Below are positions 17,342 to 24,904 of a stretch of DNA of 64,000 nucleotides, in pieces. The position numbers and the translations under genes were made by a program. Numbering within the stretch: position 1 is the stretch's first letter; each line of letters starts with the position of its first letter. The DNA is from Bacteroidales bacterium (lineage in GTDB: Bacteria > Bacteroidota > Bacteroidia > Bacteroidales > UBA932): the NCBI GenBank assembly GCA_017626355.1, contig JAGAIY010000001.1, positions 62,001 to 126,000 of the forward strand, read 5' to 3'. The notes under the pieces are model-generated. The model was not told the DNA's origin and did no database searches. It worked only from the letters and a program-made list of their open reading frames with translations.

Positions 17342-18179
17342 CTTCCACCTCCCTCTTGCCCACGATCTTGATCGCCAGCTCGTAAAGGAGATAAAGTGGT
17401 ATGAACACTATAGCCAAGGTGAAAGGATCGCCTGTAGGAGTGATGGCAGCGGCAAGAATAAGCATGACAGCCACTGCATGACGCCTGTACTGCACCAGAA
17501 ATTCCCTGTCGATAAGGCCAAGCTTTGACATCACCCAAGCAAGAAGAGGGATCTCGAAGACCAGTCCCATGACAAAGACCATCATCAGGAAGGTGCCCAT
17601 GTAGGAATTCAGACTGATCTGGTTTGTGATCTCGGCGCTGAGCTGATATTCGGTAAGGAACCTGAACGTGAAAGGAAAGATTACGGAGTATCCGACAGCA
17701 CAGCCGAGGTAGAACATGCCTGTACCGAACAGAAAGGCCACTCCTATGCTGCCTTTCTCATTGTCGTAGAGTGCAGGACTTATGAACTTCCATATCTCAT
17801 AGATAAGATACGGGAAAGCCGTTACGAGGGCGAACCAGAAAGAGGTCGTGATGTGGGTCATGAACTGGGACGCCACATTGATGTTTATGATGTCCACATG
17901 ATAGGCATCATTCGAGAAATCAGGCAGAAAAGGGATCCAGCCCCCGAGAGATCCCAATAACCTGTAAAGAAAGAAGTCCGAGGTCGTCGGACCCAGAACG
18001 AAAGGTTTGAAGATATCAGGCATGACTATGAACCAGCCTATCATGGCCACAAGGACCACGACGGCTACACGCACAAGAGCCCAGCGGAGCACCTCAAGGT
18101 GTCCCCAGAAAGTCAGCCCGGCATCTTCACCGGGCTGATCATTCACAATGATATCTTCCTTCTGAGAATTACTTGCCAT
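17322..18179 (-). CDS. tatC: Sec-independent protein translocase TatC
   Basis: The 285-residue product has the TatC signature FWGHLEVLRWALVRV near residue 24, ISPALYDNEKG, and LAWVMSKLGLIDREFL followed by YRRHAVAVMLILAAAITPTGDP. Six membrane spans are expected. With TatA it exports folded, twin-arginine proteins across the inner membrane. It overlaps the preceding isomerase-like gene by 11 bases and the following regulator by 20 bases, so it is embedded in an operon with a twin-arginine oxidoreductase. A loop insertion around residues 72-100 is longer than in the E. coli protein. Confidence 0.95.
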   Translation of the reverse strand: MASNSQKEDIIVNDQPGEDAGLTFWGHLEVLRWALVRVAVVVLVAMIGWFIVMPDIFKPFVLGPTTSDFFLYRLLGSLGGWIPFLPDFSNDAYHVDIININVASQFMTHITTSFWFALVTAFPYLIYEIWKFISPALYDNEKGSIGVAFLFGTGMFYLGCAVGYSVIFPFTFRFLTEYQLSAEITNQISLNSYMGTFLMMVFVMGLVFEIPLLAWVMSKLGLIDREFLVQYRRHAVAVMLILAAAITPTGDPFTLAIVFIPLYLLYELAIKIVGKREVEDEETDE

Positions 18180-19083
18180 ATGAAGCCTTTACGAAAGGTG
18201 CCTTTCGAAGATAATCAGCGCTGACGCGGATACCCTCGAGAGCAGCCTCATTTCTACATCCTTCAACCTCAACGACATAGCCTTCAAGACCTGCAACCTC
18301 GGCATTGCCAAATACAGCATCGAAGCCTACCATACCGCTCTGACCGATCTCCTTCTTATCCTTGATATGGAGAAGAGCGAAACGACCAGGATACTTGTTG
18401 AAAAGATCTGCAGGGCTATAATGTCCGTAAACTGCCCAGTATACATCGATCTGGTAGAATACAAGATCAGGATCAGTGTTCTCGAGCATATATTCGATCT
18501 GAATCTTACCCTCGATCTCTTCCATCTCAAAAGCATGGTTATGATAACCGAACTTCATTCCAAGGTCCTTACATTTCTTACCTACGGCATTGAAGTAGTC
18601 ACAGATGACCTGAAGTTCCTTAAGTGTATTCGGCTGACCGATATGAGGAACGACAACATATTCCATTCCTGCCGCCTTGTGTGCAGGAAGAGCCTCATCC
18701 CACCATGCAAGAGCCTCGCTGATGTTACCGGTTGCAAGCTCCTCATCTGAAAGGCCGTGACCTGTGTGAGAAGAAACAACCTTGAGACCGGCAGCCTCGA
18801 CATCGGCCTTGAACTGCTCAGGGCTTACGCCATAGAACTTACCGTCTCCATAGTGAGCAGCCTCAACTCCTGAATATCCCATCTCGGCAAGAGCCTTGAG
18901 GACAGCCTCATGATTCTCCGCATAATCCTCAGCGCTGCCGATGAGGTCACGAGCTGAATAAAGCTGGATATTCATTTCCTTGTCTGCAGGACAGCTGCAG
19001 CATTCTGTCTGTTTAGCAGAAGTGCAACCTGCAAGCACGAACATGCTGCAGGCTGCAATCATAAATGTATTGAAAAGCCTCAT
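18169..19083 (-). CDS. Sugar phosphate isomerase/epimerase-like TIM-barrel lipoprotein
   Basis: The 304-residue product has a lipoprotein signal ending FVLAGC (Cys20). A xylose-isomerase-like TIM barrel follows: MNIQLYSARD, GYSGVEAAHYG, KFGYHNHAFEM, FYQIDVYWAVYG, LLHIKDKKE and VVEVEGC. These supply the Glu/Asp/His metal ligands of the family. In related operons with Gfo/Idh/MocA and DUF1080 genes such proteins act on keto-sugars. A periplasmic location is indicated by the lipobox. It lies 1 base downstream of the DUF1080 gene and overlaps tatC. The substrate is unknown. Confidence 0.87.
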   Translation of the reverse strand: MRLFNTFMIAACSMFVLAGCTSAKQTECCSCPADKEMNIQLYSARDLIGSAEDYAENHEAVLKALAEMGYSGVEAAHYGDGKFYGVSPEQFKADVEAAGLKVVSSHTGHGLSDEELATGNISEALAWWDEALPAHKAAGMEYVVVPHIGQPNTLKELQVICDYFNAVGKKCKDLGMKFGYHNHAFEMEEIEGKIQIEYMLENTDPDLVFYQIDVYWAVYGHYSPADLFNKYPGRFALLHIKDKKEIGQSGMVGFDAVFGNAEVAGLEGYVVEVEGCRNEAALEGIRVSADYLRKAPFVKASYGK

Positions 19084-19084
19084 A

Positions 19085-19975
19085 TTACTCCATTACCTTT
19101 ACGCGGATGTTACGGTACCATACGTCGTCACCGTGATCCTGGATTCCTATGTAACCCTCGTGATTCTCGCCACCGCAGTTGTTGAGGAGCTCGAATGCCA
19201 ATGGCCAGCTCTCAGAGTTGAACTTGCTGGTCTCGAGGAGGTCTGTCCACTGTGGAGTCCACAAATGGTACTCAACGACATTCGCGTCATTCTGAGTATG
19301 AACTACAGTTCCCTTGTAGACCATGATCCTTACCTTGTTCCACTCTCCTGCAGGATTTGCATTCTGAGGATCAGCTACGATCATGTCATAAAGAGATGAT
19401 GACTGACGGATACCGAGCTTCTTTCCGAGCATTGCGTCAGGATGGTTCTGGTTGTCAAGAACCTGACACTCAGGAGCAGAGATGTAAATAGGCTCGTACT
19501 CACCCTTGTCATTCTTGATTTCCTGTGCAAGGTAGAAGATACCTGAGTTACCTCCCTTTGAAACCTTCCACTCCATCTCGAACATGAAGTTCTTGAACTT
19601 GTGAGCGAAGATAAGGTCACCGCCTTCACCTGTCTGAGCCTCACCGCCGCCTGAACCTGCGAACTTGATGCAGCCGTCCTCTACAGACCAGCGTGAAGGA
19701 ATGCCATCCTTACCGTAACCTCTCCAACCCTGCATCTTCTCGTTGCCGTTGAAGATTACATAATAGCCTTCCTCGTCCATAGGGAAGTCCTCGATATTCA
19801 CCTGAGGCTTGTTTACTACTGTATAAGCCGGGCAGTTAGGTGTAACAGGGGTCATGGCAACCTCTGTAGTTTCACCTGTCCATGTAACATCACCAATCAC
19901 AAGATCCTGAGTCTTAGGGCCGCCGCATGCGATGAGAGCCAAAGCGGCAGCTGAACAAATAACTGTTTTTTTCAT
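19085..19975 (-). CDS. DUF1080 family lipoprotein (candidate 3-keto-glycoside hydrolase/lyase)
   Basis: The 296-residue product has a lipoprotein signal (ALALIACGG, Cys17). A concanavalin-like DUF1080 domain spans about 70-296: YYVIFNGNEKMQGWRGYG, FMFEMEWKVSKGGNSGIFY, APECQVLDNQNHPD, GEWNKVRIMVYKGTVVHTQN and the terminal GYIGIQDHGDDVWYRNIRVK. DUF1080 proteins are now linked to cleavage of 3-keto-glycosides made by Gfo/Idh/MocA dehydrogenases. The gene sits directly after such a dehydrogenase here, which supports that role. The exact glycoside is unknown. Confidence 0.88.
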   Translation of the reverse strand: MKKTVICSAAALALIACGGPKTQDLVIGDVTWTGETTEVAMTPVTPNCPAYTVVNKPQVNIEDFPMDEEGYYVIFNGNEKMQGWRGYGKDGIPSRWSVEDGCIKFAGSGGGEAQTGEGGDLIFAHKFKNFMFEMEWKVSKGGNSGIFYLAQEIKNDKGEYEPIYISAPECQVLDNQNHPDAMLGKKLGIRQSSSLYDMIVADPQNANPAGEWNKVRIMVYKGTVVHTQNDANVVEYHLWTPQWTDLLETSKFNSESWPLAFELLNNCGGENHEGYIGIQDHGDDVWYRNIRVKVME

Positions 19976-19996
19976 TATATAATAAGATTTAGATTA

Positions 19997-21475
19997 TTAT
20001 TCCTCCGGCATGGCAGGAAGCTCGTAGCCGTTATGATATGTATGCTTGATGAGTTCCTTAGCGAATTCGCGTGCATTCACAGGCTCAGTCCACTCCTTGT
20101 CGAAGGTAGGATGTCCCTCATGGATAGTAAAGCCGTCGTGGATCACAGACTGCACTGTAGCGTCTGCAGGAATGTTTGTGAACTCCATCTTCTCGCCGTC
20201 CCACTCGAGTTCCATGTTCAGGCCCTGAAGTCTTACGGCAACAACACCCATTACAACCATTTCATTGAAAGGACCTGCCTCCGAGAAGTCAGATGCAGAA
20301 GGCACACGTACCGAAGGATGCTCCTTACATGCACGTACCCAGTCCTGAGCATGGTCATCAACTCTTCTGAGAACCTTCGGAGCATCAGGAACCCTGCCTG
20401 AAAGGAGATAAGGTCTGTTTCCGTAGCAACCTACGATCATAGTATCCTTGGTACCGTAGAAAATGGCTGCACCGCCGTCGATGTTAAGGTCGACACCTGC
20501 AGGAAGTCCCTCAGGACGGTTTGGCTTGAGACCGCCGTCATACCATGTGACCTCCACCTCAGGCATAGCCACCTTAGGCATGTTGTCACGTGCAGGGAAC
20601 ACATACTTTACCATCTGTGCATTAGGGCAAGACTCGTTAAGGAGGAGGGTAGAAGAACCCTGAACCTTTGTAGGATACTTGAGTTTCAGACCCTTATGAA
20701 CGGTATGGAGGATATGGCAGGCCATATCGCCGAGAGCTCCGGTTCCGAAATCCCACCATCCGCGGAAGTTCCATGGAGTGTAGATCGAGTTGTAAGGACG
20801 CATAGGAGCAGGACCGATGAACGCTTCCCAGTTGAGAGTGCTTGGCACAGGCTGCACCTCGGTCGGACGTTCAAGACCCTGAGGCCAGATTGGACGGTCA
20901 GTGAAAGCCTCTACCTTTGTAACCTCACCGATCTCACCGTTCCATATCCACTCGCAGGCAAGTCTCGTACCCTCGCCGGAAGCTCCCTGATTACCCATCT
21001 GGGTAGCTACCTGATGCTTCTTTGCAAGCTTGGTAAGCAGACGTGACTCATAGACAGTATGTGTCAACGGCTTCTGCACATAGACATGCTTTCCTGCGCA
21101 GATGGCCTCCGCAGCGATGATCGCATGAGTATGGTCCGCAGTAGCGACAAGCACAGCGTCAGCCTCGTCGAGAAGTTCTGCGAACATCACCTTATAGTCG
21201 TTGTATCTCTTGGCGTTAGGATAGCGCTCGAATACCGGAGCCGCATATTTCCAGTCGACATCGCAAAGACCGATGATTTCCTCAGTCTCCACGTCACGAA
21301 GGTCACTTGAACCCTTTCCGCCGATGCCGACAGCAAGGATCTTCAGTTTCCTGTCAAGCGGTGCAGGAGCTGCATCTTTCTTTTTCTTTGCAAGCATATC
21401 AGGAGCTACTGAAAGTCCGATAGCTGCAGCCGTTCCTGTCTTAAGGAACGACCTTCTTGAGATCTCTTTTCCCAT
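19997..21475 (-). CDS. Tat-exported Gfo/Idh/MocA family oxidoreductase
   Basis: The 492-residue product has a twin-arginine signal (SRRSFLK at residues 6-12) followed by a hydrophobic stretch. The Rossmann domain starts KILAVGIGGKGSSD (about 45-58) and carries a variant EKP motif as QKP (134-136). The substrate domain includes WDFGTGALGDMACHILH. Family members oxidise or reduce sugars with tightly bound NAD(P). Export in folded form with cofactor explains the Tat signal, and tatA and tatC lie in the same operon. With the DUF1080 and TIM-barrel neighbours it fits a periplasmic 3-keto-glycoside pathway (inference). Confidence 0.92.
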   Translation of the reverse strand: MGKEISRRSFLKTGTAAAIGLSVAPDMLAKKKKDAAPAPLDRKLKILAVGIGGKGSSDLRDVETEEIIGLCDVDWKYAAPVFERYPNAKRYNDYKVMFAELLDEADAVLVATADHTHAIIAAEAICAGKHVYVQKPLTHTVYESRLLTKLAKKHQVATQMGNQGASGEGTRLACEWIWNGEIGEVTKVEAFTDRPIWPQGLERPTEVQPVPSTLNWEAFIGPAPMRPYNSIYTPWNFRGWWDFGTGALGDMACHILHTVHKGLKLKYPTKVQGSSTLLLNESCPNAQMVKYVFPARDNMPKVAMPEVEVTWYDGGLKPNRPEGLPAGVDLNIDGGAAIFYGTKDTMIVGCYGNRPYLLSGRVPDAPKVLRRVDDHAQDWVRACKEHPSVRVPSASDFSEAGPFNEMVVMGVVAVRLQGLNMELEWDGEKMEFTNIPADATVQSVIHDGFTIHEGHPTFDKEWTEPVNAREFAKELIKHTYHNGYELPAMPEE

Positions 21476-21511
21476 AATTACGATTATTAGTTGTTATTGT
21501 CTGTCAATTGA

Positions 21512-21706
21512 TCATTTCTTGTCCCCTTCGTCAAGGTCTATATCCTTCTCCACCTCCTTGAGGCCGTCCTTGAAGCTCTTTACACCTTTACCGAGGCCTT
21601 TCATGAGCTCCGGAATCTTCTTTCCTCCGAACAGGAGAAGCACCACCAATGCAACGATGATGATTTCACCGGCACCGATATTTCCCAAAAACAATAAATT
21701 CTTCAT
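21512..21706 (-). CDS. tatA: Sec-independent protein translocase TatA
   Basis: The product is 64 residues from this start; an ATG three codons upstream is possible. A single membrane helix ([16 protein letters not shown]) is followed by the TatA hinge and amphipathic helix [24 protein letters not shown] and an acidic tail. TatA forms the Tat pore. It is the first gene after a strong promoter and precedes the Tat-signal oxidoreductase, with tatC three genes further on. This separation of tatA and tatC by a cargo gene and its partners is unusual. Confidence 0.95.
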   Translation of the reverse strand: MKNLLFLGNIGAGEIIIVALVVLLLFGGKKIPELMKGLGKGVKSFKDGLKEVEKDIDLDEGDKK

Positions 21707-21738
21707 ATAATGCATTTTGTGTTAGTACATAATCTCGC

Positions 21739-21770
21739 CAAAGTTAGCAAAACATTGTTTCTGATGCAAA
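21739..21770 (-). promoter_or_regulatory. Promoter of the tatA operon (-33 and -7)
   Basis: On the minus strand TTTG (21770-21767) is followed after exactly 20 bases by TAACTTTG (21746-21739). This is a textbook Bacteroidota sigma-ABfr-type promoter about 30-60 bases before tatA. Confidence 0.85.
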
Positions 21771-21786
21771 ATTATTATTAAATTTG
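21755..21786 (+). promoter_or_regulatory. Promoter of the GH53-subtilase-GH2 operon
   Basis: TAAATTTG at 21779-21786 is an exact -7 element, with TTG at 21755-21757 at about the -33 distance. It interleaves with the divergent tatA promoter. It leaves only about 13 bases before the first ATG at 21800, so the leader is very short. Confidence 0.7.
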
Positions 21787-21799
21787 TGCGATAGTAACT

Positions 21800-22903
21800 A
21801 TGAACGCGATGAGCAGACATCTGAGACATATCATATTATCGATTCTGATGCTTTCGGCATGCTCTCCTGACGACAGGCCCGATGATGTTCCCGAGAAGGA
21901 TCCGGTGCAGGTCGAAAGGGCTTTTTTCGCAAAAGGAGCCGACATCAGCTGGACCACACAGATGGAAGCCGACGGCATGAAGTTCTATGGCGCTGACGGC
22001 AGGGAGAAGGAATGCATGGCGGTTCTGAAGGAGGCCGGAGCGGATGCTGTAAGGCTGAGGGTATGGGTGAATCCGAAGGAAGGCTGGTGCGGCAGGGAAG
22101 ACGTGCTCGCAAAGGCTCTGAGGGCTCAGAGACTGGGCATGAAGATAATGATAGACTTCCACTACAGCGACACGTGGGCGGACCCGGGGAACCAGAAGGT
22201 GCCTGCAGCTTGGGAAGGATACGGAGTCACTGACCTTGAAGGGGCTGTGGAACAGCACACGAAAGACGTGCTCAAGACACTGAAGGACAATGGAGTGGAT
22301 GTCGGATGGGTGCAGGTGGGAAACGAGGTGGATTCAGGCATGCTTCACCCTCTGGGCAACATAGGCAATGCCGGGAACATCGCAAATTTCGCAGCATTCT
22401 TCAACGCCGGCAGCAAGGCTGCAAGAGAGGTATATGCCGACGCGAAGGTGATCCTTCACAGGAGCAACGGGCACAAGGCCGACGGATTCACATGGCTCCT
22501 GAATGTGGCAAAGGCCCAGAATCTGGATTATGACCTCATCGGCATGTCGCTGTATCCTTCATGGTGGGAAAACGGCGGCTTCACTTCATGGAGACCGGTA
22601 GCGGAGCAATGCATGGCGAACGTCAGGACCCTGTCGGAGACATTCGGGAAAGGAGTGATGATCTGCGAATTCGGAATGCCGGCATCGGAACCGGAAATGT
22701 CCCGTGAAGCCCTCCTGTATCTGCTCGATCAGGCGAAGGTGACGAAGGAGCTGCACGGAGTGTTCTACTGGGAACCTCAGGTCTATGGAGGCTGGAAACC
22801 TCAGGAATACGAAGCCCTCGGCTGGGGGCCATACGACAAGGGGGCGTTCAAGGACGGAAGGCCGACAGAGGCCCTCGAACCATACAGGCAAACAATTGAA
22901 TAA
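21800..22903 (+). CDS. GH53 endo-beta-1,4-galactanase lipoprotein
   Basis: The 367-residue product has a lipoprotein signal ending ILMLSACS (Cys21). The GH53 TIM barrel contains KGADISWTTQMEADG, DAVRLRVWVNP, MKIMIDFHYSDTWADPG, GWVQVGNEVDSGML (acid/base Glu176) and MICEFGMP (nucleophile Glu290). GH53 enzymes cut the beta-1,4-galactan backbone of type I arabinogalactan/pectin side chains. It heads a three-gene operon with a subtilase and a GH2 protein. ATG codons at residues 1 and 4 are both possible starts; the latter gives a more typical signal peptide. Confidence 0.93.
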   Translation: MNAMSRHLRHIILSILMLSACSPDDRPDDVPEKDPVQVERAFFAKGADISWTTQMEADGMKFYGADGREKECMAVLKEAGADAVRLRVWVNPKEGWCGREDVLAKALRAQRLGMKIMIDFHYSDTWADPGNQKVPAAWEGYGVTDLEGAVEQHTKDVLKTLKDNGVDVGWVQVGNEVDSGMLHPLGNIGNAGNIANFAAFFNAGSKAAREVYADAKVILHRSNGHKADGFTWLLNVAKAQNLDYDLIGMSLYPSWWENGGFTSWRPVAEQCMANVRTLSETFGKGVMICEFGMPASEPEMSREALLYLLDQAKVTKELHGVFYWEPQVYGGWKPQEYEALGWGPYDKGAFKDGRPTEALEPYRQTIE

Positions 22904-22908
22904 AAGAT

Positions 22909-24894
22909 ATGAAGAAATCACTATTTACGTTGGCTGCATTGGCAATGATCTCAATGTCATGCTCAACGGAACTCATTGAGAACAAGGAGCTTCACCAAGA
23001 CCATACTCTGGAATCAAAGCTCGTGGGAGAGACTGCCGGAGAAATCGCCCAGGGAACCCTTCTTATACGTTTCGACGAAGAGACCGCAGGCAGGATAGCT
23101 TCAGGAGAAACCGGAGCGGCACTGTTCGCGCAGGAAGGCATCACAGGTCTGAAGCCGGCCCTCAGCGTAGCACCTGAGAACATCGAAGTGGCACGCAAGT
23201 ACGGCCTCACCCAGTGGTTCGAGGCAAGCTTCGACGAGTCGGTCGCTCCGCAGAAGATGGCCGAAAGGATTGCCGGCAGCAAGAACGTAAGAAGCATACA
23301 GTACAACACCCTCATCGACCATGTGAATTCGGAAATCAGCCTCGAGCATTCCGGCGCCCTCATGACAAAGGCCGGAACCGATGCCGCATTCAACGACCCG
23401 ATGCTTCCGGACCAGTGGAACCTTATAAATACAGGTGACAAGGCCATAGCTTCGACTGCTGTAGCAGGAGCCGACGTAGGCGTGAAGGATGCATGGAGAC
23501 TTACGGCTGGTATTCCTGAAATTGTCGTGGCAGTGCTTGACGAAGGAGTGAGAGTGACCCATGAAGACCTTGCAAAGGCAATGTGGGTCAATGAAGCGGA
23601 AAGCAACGGAACTGCCGGAAAGGACGACGACGGCAACGGATATGTTGACGATACGAACGGATATAACTTCGCCGAAGGAAAGAGCAGACCGAGCGCTTCA
23701 TATAACCATGACCACGGAACCCATGTGGCCGGAACCATCGCCGCCACCAACAATAACGGCAAGGGAGTCAGCTCGATAGCGGGAGGAACAGGCAACGGAG
23801 ACGGCGTGCGCATCATGTCATGCCAGATATTCAAGGAAGGAGCAAAGGCTGCCGACAAGACCGTAGCCGACGCTTTCATTTATGCTGCCGACAACGGAGC
23901 GAGCATCGCGCAATGTTCATACGGATCTGTGGGAGGAGCCATCATGTCCGACCATGACTATATCAACGGCATCGAAAACCACAGCAACCCTGCACCCCTC
24001 GAATATGCCGCCCTCCAATACTTCATGGACCCGGCAAACAGCAACTGTCCTGCAGTCGGCACGAACATCGCGGTTTTCGCAGCCGGCAACGACAGCGGCC
24101 CGGCCTCATCATACCCGGGAGCCCTTCCTTTCTGCATTTCAGTGACCGCATTCGGCCCTGACGGCCTTCCGGGAGGCTACAGCAACCGTGGTCCCGGCTG
24201 TGACATCGCAGCTCCGGGCGGAGACCCTTGGCTTGCACCTGTACTCAGCAACGAAGCCCCATGCATGATCCTCTCGACCGGCGTGACAAGCGGAGGAGGA
24301 GCTGGCTACATCTACAAATACGGCACTTCGATGGCCTGCCCTCATGTTTCGGGAGTCGTGGCCCTCGGTATGTCCTACGCAATGGAACTCGGCAAGAAGT
24401 TCTCACGCGAGGAGTTCATATCCATGCTCCTTACCTCGGTGAACGACATCGACAGCCGTCTCGGATCCGGAACGAAGAAATATGCGGACGGCACCTTCGA
24501 GCTGGCTTCATTCAAGGGTCAGATGGGAACCGGAATGGTGGATGCATGGCGTTTCCTCAACAGCATAGAAGGCATCCCTTCCGCTCAGGTTGTTCCGGGA
24601 AAGGAGGCAGCCATAGCTCTTGACGACTACATCGGCGAGACTTCAGGAAATTTCGAATATACCGTAACAGTCGACAATGCATCCAAGACCTCTCTCGGCC
24701 TGCAGAGCAATCCTGTAATCAGAAACGGAAAGCTCGTGCTTACTGCGACAAAGACCGGTTCGGGAAGGATAACCCTCTCATCAAGCGTAGGTAAGGACAG
24801 CTCGCGCGAGGACGGCATCAGCGGCCTCGGATTTTCAAGGGAGATTTCGATAATATCACGTTCATTCGCAGCGGAAGACGGCGGATGGCTCTAA
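22909..24894 (+). CDS. Subtilisin-like (S8) serine peptidase lipoprotein
   Basis: The 661-residue product has a lipoprotein signal ending MISMSC (Cys18). A pro-domain-like region spans about 45-140 and the S8 catalytic domain about 185-560. The triad is Asp211 (VVAVLDEGV), His269 (HGTHVAGT) and Ser474 (GTSMACPHVSG), with oxyanion Asn394 (AAGNDS). The Asp box has DEG in place of the common DTG or DSG. A 35-residue insertion with a DDDGNGYVDD calcium-like loop follows strand 1. A short beta-rich tail ends the protein. It is probably surface exposed. It lies six bases after the GH53 gene, which is an odd partner for glycosidases. Confidence 0.93.
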   Translation: MKKSLFTLAALAMISMSCSTELIENKELHQDHTLESKLVGETAGEIAQGTLLIRFDEETAGRIASGETGAALFAQEGITGLKPALSVAPENIEVARKYGLTQWFEASFDESVAPQKMAERIAGSKNVRSIQYNTLIDHVNSEISLEHSGALMTKAGTDAAFNDPMLPDQWNLINTGDKAIASTAVAGADVGVKDAWRLTAGIPEIVVAVLDEGVRVTHEDLAKAMWVNEAESNGTAGKDDDGNGYVDDTNGYNFAEGKSRPSASYNHDHGTHVAGTIAATNNNGKGVSSIAGGTGNGDGVRIMSCQIFKEGAKAADKTVADAFIYAADNGASIAQCSYGSVGGAIMSDHDYINGIENHSNPAPLEYAALQYFMDPANSNCPAVGTNIAVFAAGNDSGPASSYPGALPFCISVTAFGPDGLPGGYSNRGPGCDIAAPGGDPWLAPVLSNEAPCMILSTGVTSGGGAGYIYKYGTSMACPHVSGVVALGMSYAMELGKKFSREEFISMLLTSVNDIDSRLGSGTKKYADGTFELASFKGQMGTGMVDAWRFLNSIEGIPSAQVVPGKEAAIALDDYIGETSGNFEYTVTVDNASKTSLGLQSNPVIRNGKLVLTATKTGSGRITLSSSVGKDSSREDGISGLGFSREISIISRSFAAEDGGWL

Positions 24895-24904
24895 ACACAA
24901 GACA

